Origin: Entamoeba invadens IP1
Taxonomy: Eukaryota > Evosea > Mastigamoebida > Endamoebidae
NCBI RefSeq assembly: GCF_000330505.1
Contig: NW_004443536.1
Coordinates: 106,523-170,522 of the forward strand
Reading direction: 5' to 3'
Length of the DNA stretch: 64,000 bases
Under the pieces are notes generated by a model. That model was not told where the DNA came from. It ran no database searches and worked only from the letters and a program-made list of their open reading frames with translations. Below, piece by piece: positions 41,150-53,124 of the stretch (within the stretch, counting starts at the first letter, position 1; each line of letters opens with the position of its first letter). A program made the position numbers and the translations under genes.

Positions 41150-44100
41150 ATGACTTGTATTCTCCTTATACTTTTGGTGCCACTTTCTTCGAGTTTTTTG
41201 TGTTCCAAAGGCTGTTCTTCATGTATGGCAGACTACACTTGTAACACAACATGTTCAGATACATTTGATGACGACCACACTTGTAACTTGTGTAAATGGA
41301 GTTCACCAAGTGCATTAAACCCTGAAGCATATCTCATGAATTCAGAAGGGCAGTGTCTTAAGTCAAATTCAATATTAAGTAAAAACAGGTGGATGCCCGA
41401 TGATCAGTACATCCAAGAAATCTTTCCAAATATTCCCACTCCCATATTATTAGACTTAAATACACCACTTGATTACAGTTTTTGTCGATATCCAATGAAA
41501 TACCGAGTTGGTAAATGGTTCAAGCTTAATATGACTCCTATCAAAAACAATTACATGTACGCTATTGTTGATAAAAATCGTGACGATGTTTCCATGTCAA
41601 TGGATATCACTAACTCCAAAAGAGATGCAAAGAGTGGGAATTGTATGGCTCATACTTCTTCACCAATGTCATCACGTAATGTTATAATAAAGGGAAACTT
41701 TTTTCATTCTGATTATGTCAATAACGGCACACAAGAAATCGTTTTCACATTTTTCATATCAACAGACACAGTGAAAACAATTAACGCAACTTTAACAGTG
41801 ACATTTTCAGTGTTTCAATTAAAAGATAACACAACAATAATTTCACAAAAAGAAACAGATGAAATGGTAAAGAATTTGTCGATTGTGAGAGAAGTGAAAT
41901 ACTCGTTTGACACTATTGGAATATATTACTATCCAACTTGTATGCCAACTTTTCTTTCAAAGATTGTGATTTTTACCATCACTTTTGATGCTAATTATTC
42001 ACTTCTTCTCTCCACAAAAAGATCAAACAAATTGAATTACTTCCTTTTAAATAAAATTATATTCACTAATGATTCTTTAATTGCTTTATGTGAAAGACTG
42101 TGGAGTGGTTCAAAGGTGTCGACGCTTGAATCAGAACAAGAGGGAATATTAGCAAATATTCAAGGAGCTAAAAATGAAAGAAAATTTTCATTATTTACAC
42201 AGGATTATTACTCAGATGTTTTATTTACATATCAAGTCATTTGCCCAAATCACTGTAACGCGGAGAATGGACAAGGAGAGTGTGTAACAAGTGAAGCAAA
42301 GTGTGTTTGCAAGAGTGGATATGGTGGGTTTGTTGTTAAATAATGATATCTATTGTTATGGTATAGTATAGTATTATAATAATACTTACATTAAGAGATG
42401 ATTGTCATTTGTTGTGTTATTATCATGACAATTGGCAAGTTAAAGATCACGACGATTTGTGCTACTTTGGATCAAATGGGTGTGATCAATATTGTAAATG
42501 TGAGAGTGGATATACTCTTCAAAACAATTTATGTGTATCAAATTATTGTCATGATGACAACAAACTTGATATTGAAGAGTGCAAACGAAGTGAATATGGG
42601 TGTGCTCAAAACTGTTACTGTGACACTGCAAACGGGTTTTTCTTTAATAATACTAGTTTTAAGTGTCAATCCATCAATTGTGGGAATAATAAAATTGATC
42701 AAGTTCATTGGGGTACAAAAAGTCTCAAAGATGAAGAAGTTTGTTTTTGTTATATAAAAGTTGTATTACATTTAACAATTATGAACAAACTATTTTGTAT
42801 TATTTTAATGTTAAAAATTAACAACAATAAACTCAATTGTAGTGTGATGGTGGTGTGAACTGTAATGATCAATGTTTGTGTATAAAAGGATATATCACCA
42901 ACCCCGAAGAAACAACATCATGTAAACTCAAATCAATTGGTGGAGGAGCAATAGCTGGTATTGTTATTGGAGGAATTGTATTTGTTGTGATTTTGATAAC
43001 TATTATAATAACAGTTATTCTACTTGTTCTTAATTACAAACAAATAGACATTGAAGTGTTTAGAGAACAACAACCAACGTACTATTATTATATCAACGGC
43101 TCTGTCAATTGTGAACCAAACAAAGAATCCAAATTTGAAGTTGATCCTGAACAACTCGACTTTGGAAACTCGACTAGTGCGACTGCTATTATGGACACTC
43201 GATACGAGAATATACAAGTTAAAAATAGAAGTAGAAACAAATATATGATGGTCATATTTCACACACCAAATACTCCAAAATATGTGTTTCACTTTGATCC
43301 ACAAGTTGCTATAATGAGACCAAGAGCAAGTGGTTACGTCACATGTTATATGACATTATATTGTACAACTAAATTGAAAGGAATGAAAATCCCATACACC
43401 GTTTGGTTCTCTCACAGTCGTGGAACTCTCAATGAAATAGCTCTGTTGTTAAAAGACAAGAACTTTGAGACATGGAATAATTCTGACCAAAGAAATATGG
43501 ACAAACTCTCAAAAAGCGTCTTAAAAAAATACCACCACAACTTAATTTTGGCCACAGATGCGGCGAGTTCGACACATATTGATATGGACGAACTTTCTAT
43601 TTCAGAGAAGCCAATAGCAGAAGGAGCGATGGGACGAGTGTATATGGGGAGTTATCGAAGTGTTGCAGTTGCTGTGAAGCAGTTTCGATGGGAGAAATTG
43701 GATGAAGACGAAGTTGCTGAGTTGAAGAAGAATGTTGTTGCTGAGTGTGAGATGATGGCAAAGCTGAGGAATCCGTTCATAGCGAGTTACATTGGGTCAG
43801 TGACATACATCCCACAAGTGTCGATGGTCATCCAATTCTTCATTCTTGGCTCACTTGGTGAATATTTGCGACAAGAGAAAGAAGACTATGTCAAGATGCC
43901 ATACAAATTGAAAGTGCGGATGTTGTTTGACACATCACGTGGAATGCAATTTCTTCATGAGAACAGAATCATGCACTTGGACTTGAAGCCCGACAATTTG
44001 TTGGTCAACTCACTTGACTGTAACAGCGCATGTACTATCAAAATCACAGACTTTGGAACATCGCGATTCAAAAAGAAATCAATTACTAACAGCGAAGACA

Positions 44101-44507
44101 AGGGACTTGGCACACCTATCTATGCAGCACCTGAGACTTTCAAAGACGAATACACGTTTGCTGGTGATGTCTATTCATTTGCTATCACAGCATGGGAACT
44201 CTATTACCAAGTCGAACCATATGCACAACTTAAATCGATATTCGACATCAAAAGACACGTCGAAGAAGGAAAAAGACTCTCTTTTGATCAAAACATCCCG
44301 ACTCTATACAAAAATATGATTATGGAATGCTGGAGAGCTGATCCTAAAGATCGCCCTTCCTTCGATCAAGTGTGTAACAGTATCGTGAAAATAGACGAAG
44401 ACGTTAACAATCATTTAGAAGAAGGAAATCAGAACGAAAAAATTGTTGAAATTGTTAACAAACGAACAGACAGAATACAAAAGCAGATTAATAGTATTTC
44501 AGAGTAA
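41150..44507 (+). CDS. Transmembrane receptor-like kinase, EGF-like stalk (two introns)
   Basis: Exons 41150-42327, 42396-42738 and 42843-44507 join in frame to 1061 aa. Introns are 68 bases (GTTTGT to AAG) and 104 bases (GTTTGT to TAG). The first junction restores GYGGDDCHLLCYY, matching GYGGSNCHKLCYY in the paralogue at 14634, which supports the model. A signal peptide (about 1-16) precedes the ectodomain. The Cys-rich stalk spans about 365-530 and the membrane segment about 543-565. A beta-sandwich-like juxtamembrane region and the kinase (about 765-1025) follow, with EGAMGRVY, VAVKQF, HLDLKPDN and DFGTSR. It is a paralogue of the 14634 gene; the second intron is in the same place as that gene's only intron, and the first is an extra. 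Confidence 0.9.
43554..44299 (+). repeat. 746-bp duplicate block, copy 2 (kinase domain)
   Basis: Matches 16935-17680 base for base at a constant offset of 26619. Immediately after it the two genes differ at many positions while still encoding related residues. The other identical patch is 43230-43308. Confidence 0.9.
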
Positions 44508-44888
44508 TTAAATAATCATTATTAAATATTCTATATTTAAACCATCACAAATATAAATAAATATAATAAATTAACACTAATATTTAATAATATTAATTTA
44601 ATAAAAATATAATAAAATAATAAAATATGTTTGTGAGTGACAAATAGACAAATTATTTCGTTATGACGAACAAAATATTCATAATTATGTTTATTGACAA
44701 CTATTACGAAATTAAAAATAAATGACAAATAAAACTATTTTATATGAAAAACATCCTGAAAAGATGAAGAACAAGCAAGTCTTTTGTATTAGAAAATTCG
44801 ACATAAAACCCGACTTTTTTGATTCAAAACTTTTAGATAATTTTGTATAACTTTAGAACTAAAAAGTCTACCTTTTCTTAACGTTTTG
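44508..44888. other. Intergenic spacer
   Basis: AT-rich, no gene seen. Confidence 0.5.
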
Positions 44889-47728
44889 ATGAGCGAAAAG
44901 CAGAAGAATGGTATTGCGATACGCCTCATAAAGTTTTCAACCATTTTAGAAGACCATTGGTCCCTCATTATATTTCATGTATTAGTTGAGACGAATAGTG
45001 GGCAATATACGATATACAGGTCACCAGATCAACTCAAGTCGATATTAACATCTGTTTGTTAGTTACTCCATATGATACAATTTAAAGTGTTCAAACTGAT
45101 CAATAGAGTATCGACAGTATAGAAGGCGAAGTAAATAAAAAAGACGTCGACTTTATATTACAGGCGGACCCCTTGAATTACACGAAGAAGTATTTAATAG
45201 TGTATAACACACTAATGGAGTCATTATATACCAACACAACGTTTCAAAAGAATGCAAGGAGACAAAGACTTTTAAAGAGTTTTTACTTACCTTTACTGAG
45301 TACTACACACTATATCAGAAAAGGGAAGGTCTTAATGAAAAACTCAAACATTCAATCGACGACAATGAACTTAGTAGATACGAACACTGAGTATTTAAGT
45401 GTAACACTAATGACCGTATCAAATCAAATGCCTTACCTCTATGTATATGTCACAGAGAACCAATTCAGTCTCCCTTTTGTCGCTATTCAATTACCACCAC
45501 TCTCTTTACAATTACTTCAAGACCAAAGCGGATTCACAATATCACAGACAGACCAGAACTACACATTTTATACTTCAATACAAGAAGAGGCGGTGAAGTG
45601 GGTGTCGTCGATTAACAAGACTACCCTCCGCTCAATCATTTGTAGTAAAAACGTCATCACTAACATTGTCTCCCCACGCAAAGGCATTTCCCTCTTAAAT
45701 TCGCCAAGACAACAGAAAGTGACTGAACGGATAGTTTTAAGTCCGGGCTCGATATTGACGTCTTACAACAATGAGATCAACCCAATCCAACGAAAATTTT
45801 TGAAGGACCAATTGCGAATGGAAGCGACACTGAACTTGACGGGATTGATTCAATCGATCAATGAAAGACACTTACCTGTCACTTTACCTTTCTTGTTCCA
45901 TGTGTTGATCACTACCTTCTTCGGAGTCGAACCAAACACTTTAGAAAAGGCGATTGGGCCTCTTTCGTTCTATTCGGAAAATGCAGTCATCGACTTGTCG
46001 ACGGAAATCTCGAATTTGCGCTCCACACTCATTTTAGGGTTAATCGAAGACGGAAAAATCCCCGACTTACACGCGTACGCCAAAGTCCTCAACGCGCAAC
46101 AGAAAATGCACGTCTTAAATCTCTTGGCTCAAAAATGCTCCGCACCTATCCATTTACATGAGGAGTATAATCTCTTTCATTGCGAGAAGTTGGAATTGGT
46201 CGTCAATGAAATGGTCCACCTCCACTTTAATAAAGAGAAGTCGACAGTCAAACCTATTTTCGGCACATTACTCTTCACATCCGCAAGAATCATTTTCCTG
46301 AAACAGAACGACAAACTCGACAAAACAACATTCCTCAATTTTTCAACACCAAACCCTACCTGCAACGGAACGTTCTTTGTTCCCGTCACTTCAATTAAAA
46401 AAGTCAAAATCAAGTCGTTTGAACTTGCGAGTAACAAATTTTCAACACTTCTTGTTCTAGCAAAGAATTTCTATAAGTTCTATATCGGCTATTTTAAAGA
46501 CGAACAAGACGCAGTGAAGTTACTCAACGCCTTCTCTGCACAAGAGAAATCGGCGCAGTCCGAAATTTTCTCGTTGCCACAAAAAGAGGAGAGGAGTGCC
46601 GTGGATGAGTCCGTCGACCAAGTCTCTCGAGTGAAGGCTGAGTTCATTCGAATGGGGGTTTTGAAGATGAAAAGCGTGCAACTGTGTGACTTGAAAATAT
46701 GTCCGACATATCCGCCGTGTGTAGCTGTCCCTTCTAAGTTCAGTGAATGTCAACTTATTCAATCGGCGCAGTTTCGATCGAAGGGACGAATCCCTGTCAT
46801 CTCATATCTCATTCCAAGTCTTTCTGTTTTATGTCGGTCGAGTCAACCTGGGACGGGGGTGTTAGCTTCGCGGAGTTCACTTGATGAGCAAATTCTTGAC
46901 GAGTATGCCAACATGAGTAAGAACAAAGTCCTAAAGATCTTTGATGCTCGACCAAAACTGAATGCCAATGTGAATCGAGTGAAAGGGATGGGGAGTGAAA
47001 ACACTAAGAATTATGCAAATAGCACACTGACGTATTTAAACATCGACAACATTCACAAAATGAGGGAAGCAGAGGACTTGTTATATGGGGTCTTAGACTC
47101 CAATTTTGAAGGAGTTGAAGGGTGGCTGAAGCACATCACTAAGATCCTTAAAGGTGCTATACAGATCACAAAAGAGGTTATTTCAGGAAATAGTGTCTTA
47201 GTGCATTGTAGTGATGGATGGGATAGAACAGCACAATTGGTGTGTCTGTCGATGATATTAGTAGACCCGTATTATAGAACTTTTGATGGGTTTGGAATAC
47301 TTATTGAGAAGGAGTGGTGTCTTATTGGTCATAAATTCTCTGATAGATCGCGTAATTTGGGGTCAAATGGAGTGTCAGAGAGCGCTCCTATCTTTCTCCA
47401 GTTTGTTGATTGTGTGGTGCAAGTCATGAAGGTGTACCCAGACGAATTCGAATTCTCTGAGGAATTCTTGAAAGAACTGATGTTCCAAGTGTACTCGTGT
47501 TATTGCTACAACTTCAGATTTAACTGCTTCGACGAGTTCGTGGAGTTCGGGAAAAACACTAAAAACGTCTTTGAGTTCATTAAAAAGGATCTCTTCGACA
47601 AAAAGTTCTTCAACGCAAATTGTAAGATGGAGTTCAATGTGATGCCCATCGATAAACTCGAACAACTGCAACCAATACTTTGGAAAGAGTACTATATGTG
47701 TTTCAGAGGGTGTCATACGTGTATGTGA
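44889..47728 (+). CDS. Myotubularin-family phosphoinositide 3-phosphatase (one intron)
   Basis: The long frame has no ATG at its 5' end. Splicing exon 44889-45053 to exon 45164-47728 across a 110-base intron (GTTTGT to CAG) supplies an ATG and keeps frame, giving 909 aa. The joined N-terminus reads QYTIYRSPDQLKSILTSADP and may be a PX-like lipid-binding fold (about 5-120). A PH-GRAM region lies at about 389-510 (LELVVNEMVHLHF, FGTLLFTSARIIFL). The phosphatase domain has VHCSDGWDRTAQL (about 733-745), the exact CX5R signature of active myotubularins, so it should dephosphorylate PI(3)P and PI(3,5)P2 on endosomes. The C-terminus is short, with no FYVE domain. Confidence 0.88.
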
Positions 47729-48498
47729 ATGTGACGGAATGTATTATTGTGTATACAACAAGTACGAATCATGTGGTCATTTTTACTATAAAATAGGGAT
47801 GTGTTGTTATAGTTTCTAATTGGTAATATTATAGTTTTGTAATAGTAAATTAAGTTGATTTTATTTTTATTAATTATATTATTAATAAATAGTTATTATA
47901 ATGTTTTGTACCTTTTTTTAGAATTATTATAATAATTATCGTTCGAAAAATAAAATCAATCGACACTGTCGAATAACAAAAACTTTTCATTTTACTGTTT
48001 CTTGGAAATTATTTTTATTATAATATATAGTAATTTGTAGTACAATTATAGTTGAAAAAACAATCAAAAAATTGGAATATCTTTGGGAAATTATATAAGA
48101 AAATTAATTATATAAAAACTAAAATTATAGTTCAAAAAGTTAAAAATGAAATAAAAAAGCCTCGAGTGTTTTTTCAAATCATTCGACATAAAAGATTGGT
48201 AAAAATAAACAATTATAGTGCTAAATAACGGGAATTTAAGTAAATTTGTCTATATGTTTTCATCATTTGGTTTAGATATTTATTTAACAAAGTAAATGAA
48301 CAGAAAAAATAACTTACTAACCAAATAAAAAAAGAAAATAAACTATTTATATACAACAATTATAACAGTTTTTGATTGTATTTAATTTAAAATACTATAT
48401 TATTATAGTTTGATGAAAGATGTGGAATAAGAAGAGTTAAAAGCGTCAAATTTAGTAAGAAACTTAACTGAGTTGTATAGACAGGAAGTTGCCTACTA
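47729..48498. other. AT-rich spacer
   Basis: Nearly 0.8 kb with no gene visible. Confidence 0.5.
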
Positions 48499-51400
48499 AT
48501 GGAAACATCTCTTCTTTTTGTTCTCACAATACTCACAACAATTTCAGTGGGTGTTTGGTGTAATGAAGATACTGTTATATTCTGTGAGAAAGGAATTTCA
48601 TGTTCACGTGGTGTATGTTTGAGTACTAACAATGAATTGGTATTGAATCGTTCGAAAAGTGGACTTACTATCATATGCGATGACAAAGATTTCACAGTCA
48701 CTGAGAAGAAAGTGTTGACAACTAAAAGTGAAACCAAAGAAGGGTCTAGTAAGTTAGAAGGATGTGAGTATGGTTCTGATATATCTTGTGACAAATGCCA
48801 AGAAGGATATTCACTTTATAAAGAAGGCATTCCACTTATATTTGTCTTGAAGTGCAGACGATGTGATGAGTTGGTGGACACTGGCTATGATTCAAAAAAG
48901 TACTACTGTGGGAATTGTCACTCAAACACCACTACCGACCAAAATCCATTCTATTGTTGTGATGTGAATTGCGCTGGGGACTGCAAAACAAGTAGTTGTA
49001 AAACGTGTGTTGCCGGGTTTGTTCTTGTGAATTACATCTGTAAAAGATGTGACTTGAATGTTGCCAATTGTTTGTTGTGTTCTGAAGTCGGGAAATGTGA
49101 CACTTGTAAAGATGGGTATTACATATCAGATGATAAAACGCAATGTATTCAATGTGATAGTAGTTGTCTTGACTCTGTATGTGACAAAATAAATGGGAAG
49201 TGTAATTCCTGTGCTTCAAATTTTGTGTTTTCAACGAGTAACAAAACATGTGAAAATTGTTCTGCTTTTGACACAAATTGTATGACTTGTAACACGCAAT
49301 TTGAGAGGAAGTGTGAGAAATGTTTTACTGGTAAATATCCAGTACTTAATTTAACTACGAATGAACAACAATGTGTTGATTGTGACTCGACTTGTGACAA
49401 TCAATGTAACACAGAAAATGGGTTTTGTGAGGCTTGTGAAGAAAATAAAGTACTTTCTATCGAACACCCACTTTATTGTGATTCGTGTAAGACTTATGAC
49501 CAGCACTGTACAATTTGTGCAACGGATTTTTCAAGAAGTTGTAATGTCTGTGATGAAAACTATTTTCCAAAAGACAAACAATGCCACCCCTGTTCAAATA
49601 TCACAAATTGTGAGTCTTGTTTGAATACAGTCGAACAATGTACTCAATGTATAGATCCATACATACTTCAAGATGGGTACTGTGTTTCGTGCCAACAAAA
49701 TGAATACAAATTTAATCAAACATTCTGTCAGAAGTGTTTTGAAACAATTGACAATTGCAAATTGTGTTCTACAACACATGTTGGTATTGCGGTATGTACA
49801 CTTTGTTACGAACCTTTTGTGGTTTTAAATGGAAAATGTATTTCTTGTGGGAGCGAACACTTTTATAACAAAACAAGTCTCAATTGCCAAACACTTGATA
49901 AGTGTATCAGTCCACTAAATTCAACAACGTGCCTCTTATGCCAAACTGATAGCTTTTTACTGGACAATATGTGTTTCAACTTTTGGGACTCATGTGACAC
50001 AAATGGTTTTAACAACAAAACGCGAAAGGGATGTGACTGTAACAACACCATTTCAATTAATTCCAATTGTGTTGAAAGTGTTGAGAACTGTAAGTATTTC
50101 ACGTCGACCAATAATTCTGGAATTTGTGTTCTGTGTAACGACAATTATACTAATGCCGATGGTCTTTGTACTTTAATTAACGATACAAAGCGTACATACA
50201 GAGACAATAAAATGTTCAAATGTGGGAGTGGAGAATATTTGAGTAACACAAATGAATGTCTTCCTTGTGACAACAATTACAAAGAGTGTTTTTCATACAA
50301 TTCACAACAATATGTGTTATCATGTGCAAAAAACAATTCAATAAATTACAATTCCAATGAATGTTCTAATGACAAGTTGTGTGAAACAGTATCTGCAAGT
50401 ACTTGTGCAAAATGTTCTCACACAAATTACAATGTCATCAATGGAATTTGTGAAAAAAGTGTTGTTGATTATTGTTCCGCAAGTGTAAAAGGGATTTGTC
50501 TTTCTTGTGATGAAAATCACATTTTGTCGAGTCCAACTCATTGCAAGTCAACAATTGACTTCTTTTGTGAGAAAAAAAGGGTTGAAAAGTGTCAAAAGTG
50601 TGTTTCTGGATATCACTTCTACCAGTATAACACAGATGATTTTGAATATACTTTTTGTGAGAAAAATGATGACAATTGTGAGATCGAATTTGAGCTTGGG
50701 AAGTGCAAGAAGTGTAGTATAAACGCTTTACTTTCTGATGGACTTTGCATTCCTCTTGATGTTCCAAGCGAATTGAACGACACTCAAGAGTATACAAATG
50801 AAATGCAATATCCATTTTACAACCCCAAGACTCAACTAGATGATACAGAAAAGTGCATTATTAATAGTTCACTTGGGTGTATGCGTTGTGTTGATACATA
50901 CTATTTGTCTTCTTCTGAAGGTGCGTTGAGATGTCTTCAATGTAGCGAAAACTGTTTAGAGTGTTACAATAGCACATATTGTTTGTCGTGTTCCAGAGGG
51001 TATTACCTTGACTCTAAGAAGACATGTCAATCCAATAATGTTCTCAGCACCACATGTAAACAACTTATCATTGAAGGAGATGGATGTGCTTTGTGTAAAA
51101 CTGGGTATTATCGTGTTGAAAGAGAATGTCTACCATGTGATACGTCTTGTGAAACGTGTAACCAAGGTGACACATGTTTAACGTGTCGTAGTGGCTACTT
51201 TAAAATCTCTGTTGAATCTCCTTTATGCCAAACATATTCAAATTTGACCAATTGCATTTCAAAAGATGACACTGGATGTCTTCAGTGTGAACCGGGGTTT
51301 TATCTTCATAATAGCCGTTGTAACAAATGTGAAATGCGTTGTACAACATGTTCCTCGTTATCCATTTGCACTTCTTGTAAAGACGACAATGTTTTGAGAA

Positions 51401-52863
51401 GTGGAATTTGTACTCCGTACACATTAATTGAGTTCTGCATACGATCAGAAAACAGCATGTGTGTGAAATGCAGTGGATGGTATCATCCAAATGACAGTGG
51501 AGATCGTTGTGAGTTAGGTTTGAATTATGGAGTTATAATTGGTGTACCTCTTGCTGTTATTATAATATGTATTATATTGCTTATAATTGTATTTATTATA
51601 ATACAAAAAGTCCTACAAGCCAGACGTCGTTCAAAACAGGCGAAACTGAACCTGACTATATTCAAAATCAAAAACTCGAACTCCCCACTCTCCTTCCTTC
51701 TTGGTGATAAAATAGTTGCGAACATGGAATGTCTCAAATTTGATGAAAATGTAGAAGAAATTCCCGTGTTGTCTGAGACCCGAGAAGTCATCTGCATTGG
51801 CAACAAAACAAAGCACAGTGTTCTCATACAATTTTCAGTACGATCCGAAATCGACCAATTTTCATTTCGATTTGTTCCAAATACTGTACGTCTTCGAAAA
51901 GATGAGGCTTGTGAGTTTGAGGTATTCATCACCCCTTACTGTACATGTGAGATCAAAGATCAAATAGCTGTCGTGTTAATCGATTTATCTAACAGCCAAG
52001 AAATTGTTGGTAGGTTACGAGTAGAAACCAAGACTGAATTAACGACACGACTTGATTATCGTGAATTGACAGAAGGGAAGAAGTTAGGACAAGGATCCTT
52101 TGGAATAGTTTATAAAGGTATTTTTAGAGGAAAATCGGTTGCTATTAAGAAGATGAAACAGTCGTACAACGATGAAAAGATGATGAAAGAGTTTATAAAA
52201 GAAGTGTCGATGTTAGACAAGTTTCGAAACGAGTATATTGTACACTTCTATGGTGCTGTTGTTATACCAAATAAGATCTGTATGGTCACTGAATTTGCAC
52301 AATATGGGTCTTTACAGGATGTCATAAATAAGAGGACTGATAACCCACTTAGTTTGGAGTTGAGAATAAAAATTGTTTTAGACGCTTCAAGGGGCATTTT
52401 GTACTTACACCAAAATGGGATATTACACAGAGACATCAAACCTGATAACATTTTGGTGATTTCACTCGACTCCGATGTCAAAGCTAATGCTAAACTGACT
52501 GACTTTGGGGCATCAAGAAATATCAATTCATTGGTGAACAACATGACATTTACTAAAGGAGTTGGTACACCAAAGTATATGGCTCCTGAAGTGCTAGAAG
52601 GTCAGAGATACACAGAAAAGGCCGACGTATTTTCTTTGGCAATAAGTGCTTACGAAGTTATTGGGTGGGTCGATTGTTACCCCAAAAAATTATTTCATTT
52701 TCCTTGGGATATTGCTACCTTTATCGCGAAAGGGGGGAGACGTCCAAAAACACCAAATATGAGTGATGAAGTATACAATTTGATTCAGCAAATATGGAAC
52801 AACGACCCGTCCCAAAGAATTGGTGTTGAGATGTTTATTGACGAAATGTCTCAATTGGTGTAA
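48499..52863 (+). CDS. Transmembrane receptor-like kinase with CXXC-rich ectodomain
   Basis: Intronless, 1454 aa from ATG 48499. A clear signal peptide (METSLLFVLTILTTISVGVW) starts it. Residues about 90-1000 are CXXC-rich repeats with many glycosylation sequons. The membrane segment lies at about 1009-1035 and a basic stop-transfer RRRSKQ follows. A beta-rich juxtamembrane region (about 1050-1180) precedes the kinase (about 1193-1454): GQGSFGIVYKG, VAIKKM, HRDIKPDN, DFGASR and GTPKYMAPEV. All catalytic residues are present. It is the closest relative in the window of the 5'-truncated gene at the start, sharing the kinase and the membrane-proximal Cys region, with a shorter ectodomain. Confidence 0.93.
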   Translation: METSLLFVLTILTTISVGVWCNEDTVIFCEKGISCSRGVCLSTNNELVLNRSKSGLTIICDDKDFTVTEKKVLTTKSETKEGSSKLEGCEYGSDISCDKCQEGYSLYKEGIPLIFVLKCRRCDELVDTGYDSKKYYCGNCHSNTTTDQNPFYCCDVNCAGDCKTSSCKTCVAGFVLVNYICKRCDLNVANCLLCSEVGKCDTCKDGYYISDDKTQCIQCDSSCLDSVCDKINGKCNSCASNFVFSTSNKTCENCSAFDTNCMTCNTQFERKCEKCFTGKYPVLNLTTNEQQCVDCDSTCDNQCNTENGFCEACEENKVLSIEHPLYCDSCKTYDQHCTICATDFSRSCNVCDENYFPKDKQCHPCSNITNCESCLNTVEQCTQCIDPYILQDGYCVSCQQNEYKFNQTFCQKCFETIDNCKLCSTTHVGIAVCTLCYEPFVVLNGKCISCGSEHFYNKTSLNCQTLDKCISPLNSTTCLLCQTDSFLLDNMCFNFWDSCDTNGFNNKTRKGCDCNNTISINSNCVESVENCKYFTSTNNSGICVLCNDNYTNADGLCTLINDTKRTYRDNKMFKCGSGEYLSNTNECLPCDNNYKECFSYNSQQYVLSCAKNNSINYNSNECSNDKLCETVSASTCAKCSHTNYNVINGICEKSVVDYCSASVKGICLSCDENHILSSPTHCKSTIDFFCEKKRVEKCQKCVSGYHFYQYNTDDFEYTFCEKNDDNCEIEFELGKCKKCSINALLSDGLCIPLDVPSELNDTQEYTNEMQYPFYNPKTQLDDTEKCIINSSLGCMRCVDTYYLSSSEGALRCLQCSENCLECYNSTYCLSCSRGYYLDSKKTCQSNNVLSTTCKQLIIEGDGCALCKTGYYRVERECLPCDTSCETCNQGDTCLTCRSGYFKISVESPLCQTYSNLTNCISKDDTGCLQCEPGFYLHNSRCNKCEMRCTTCSSLSICTSCKDDNVLRSGICTPYTLIEFCIRSENSMCVKCSGWYHPNDSGDRCELGLNYGVIIGVPLAVIIICIILLIIVFIIIQKVLQARRRSKQAKLNLTIFKIKNSNSPLSFLLGDKIVANMECLKFDENVEEIPVLSETREVICIGNKTKHSVLIQFSVRSEIDQFSFRFVPNTVRLRKDEACEFEVFITPYCTCEIKDQIAVVLIDLSNSQEIVGRLRVETKTELTTRLDYRELTEGKKLGQGSFGIVYKGIFRGKSVAIKKMKQSYNDEKMMKEFIKEVSMLDKFRNEYIVHFYGAVVIPNKICMVTEFAQYGSLQDVINKRTDNPLSLELRIKIVLDASRGILYLHQNGILHRDIKPDNILVISLDSDVKANAKLTDFGASRNINSLVNNMTFTKGVGTPKYMAPEVLEGQRYTEKADVFSLAISAYEVIGWVDCYPKKLFHFPWDIATFIAKGGRRPKTPNMSDEVYNLIQQIWNNDPSQRIGVEMFIDEMSQLV

Positions 52864-53124
52864 TCTATTATTTATTATAAATAATCTAATAAAAAAGAAG
52901 TAAACCATTCATTGTTTTTTTACTATTTAATAGTTTTTAACTTATTATAATAGTAATATATTATTTTTAATACTATAAAATAGTATATTCAATATTAAAC
53001 AAATTTATATTAATTAAATATAGATTTTTAATTCTATAAAATGTAAAAATAGAATTAACTAATAAATAATACTATTATTAATTTATATAAAAATAGAAAT
53101 GTTTTATCTTTAAAAACAAAGGTG

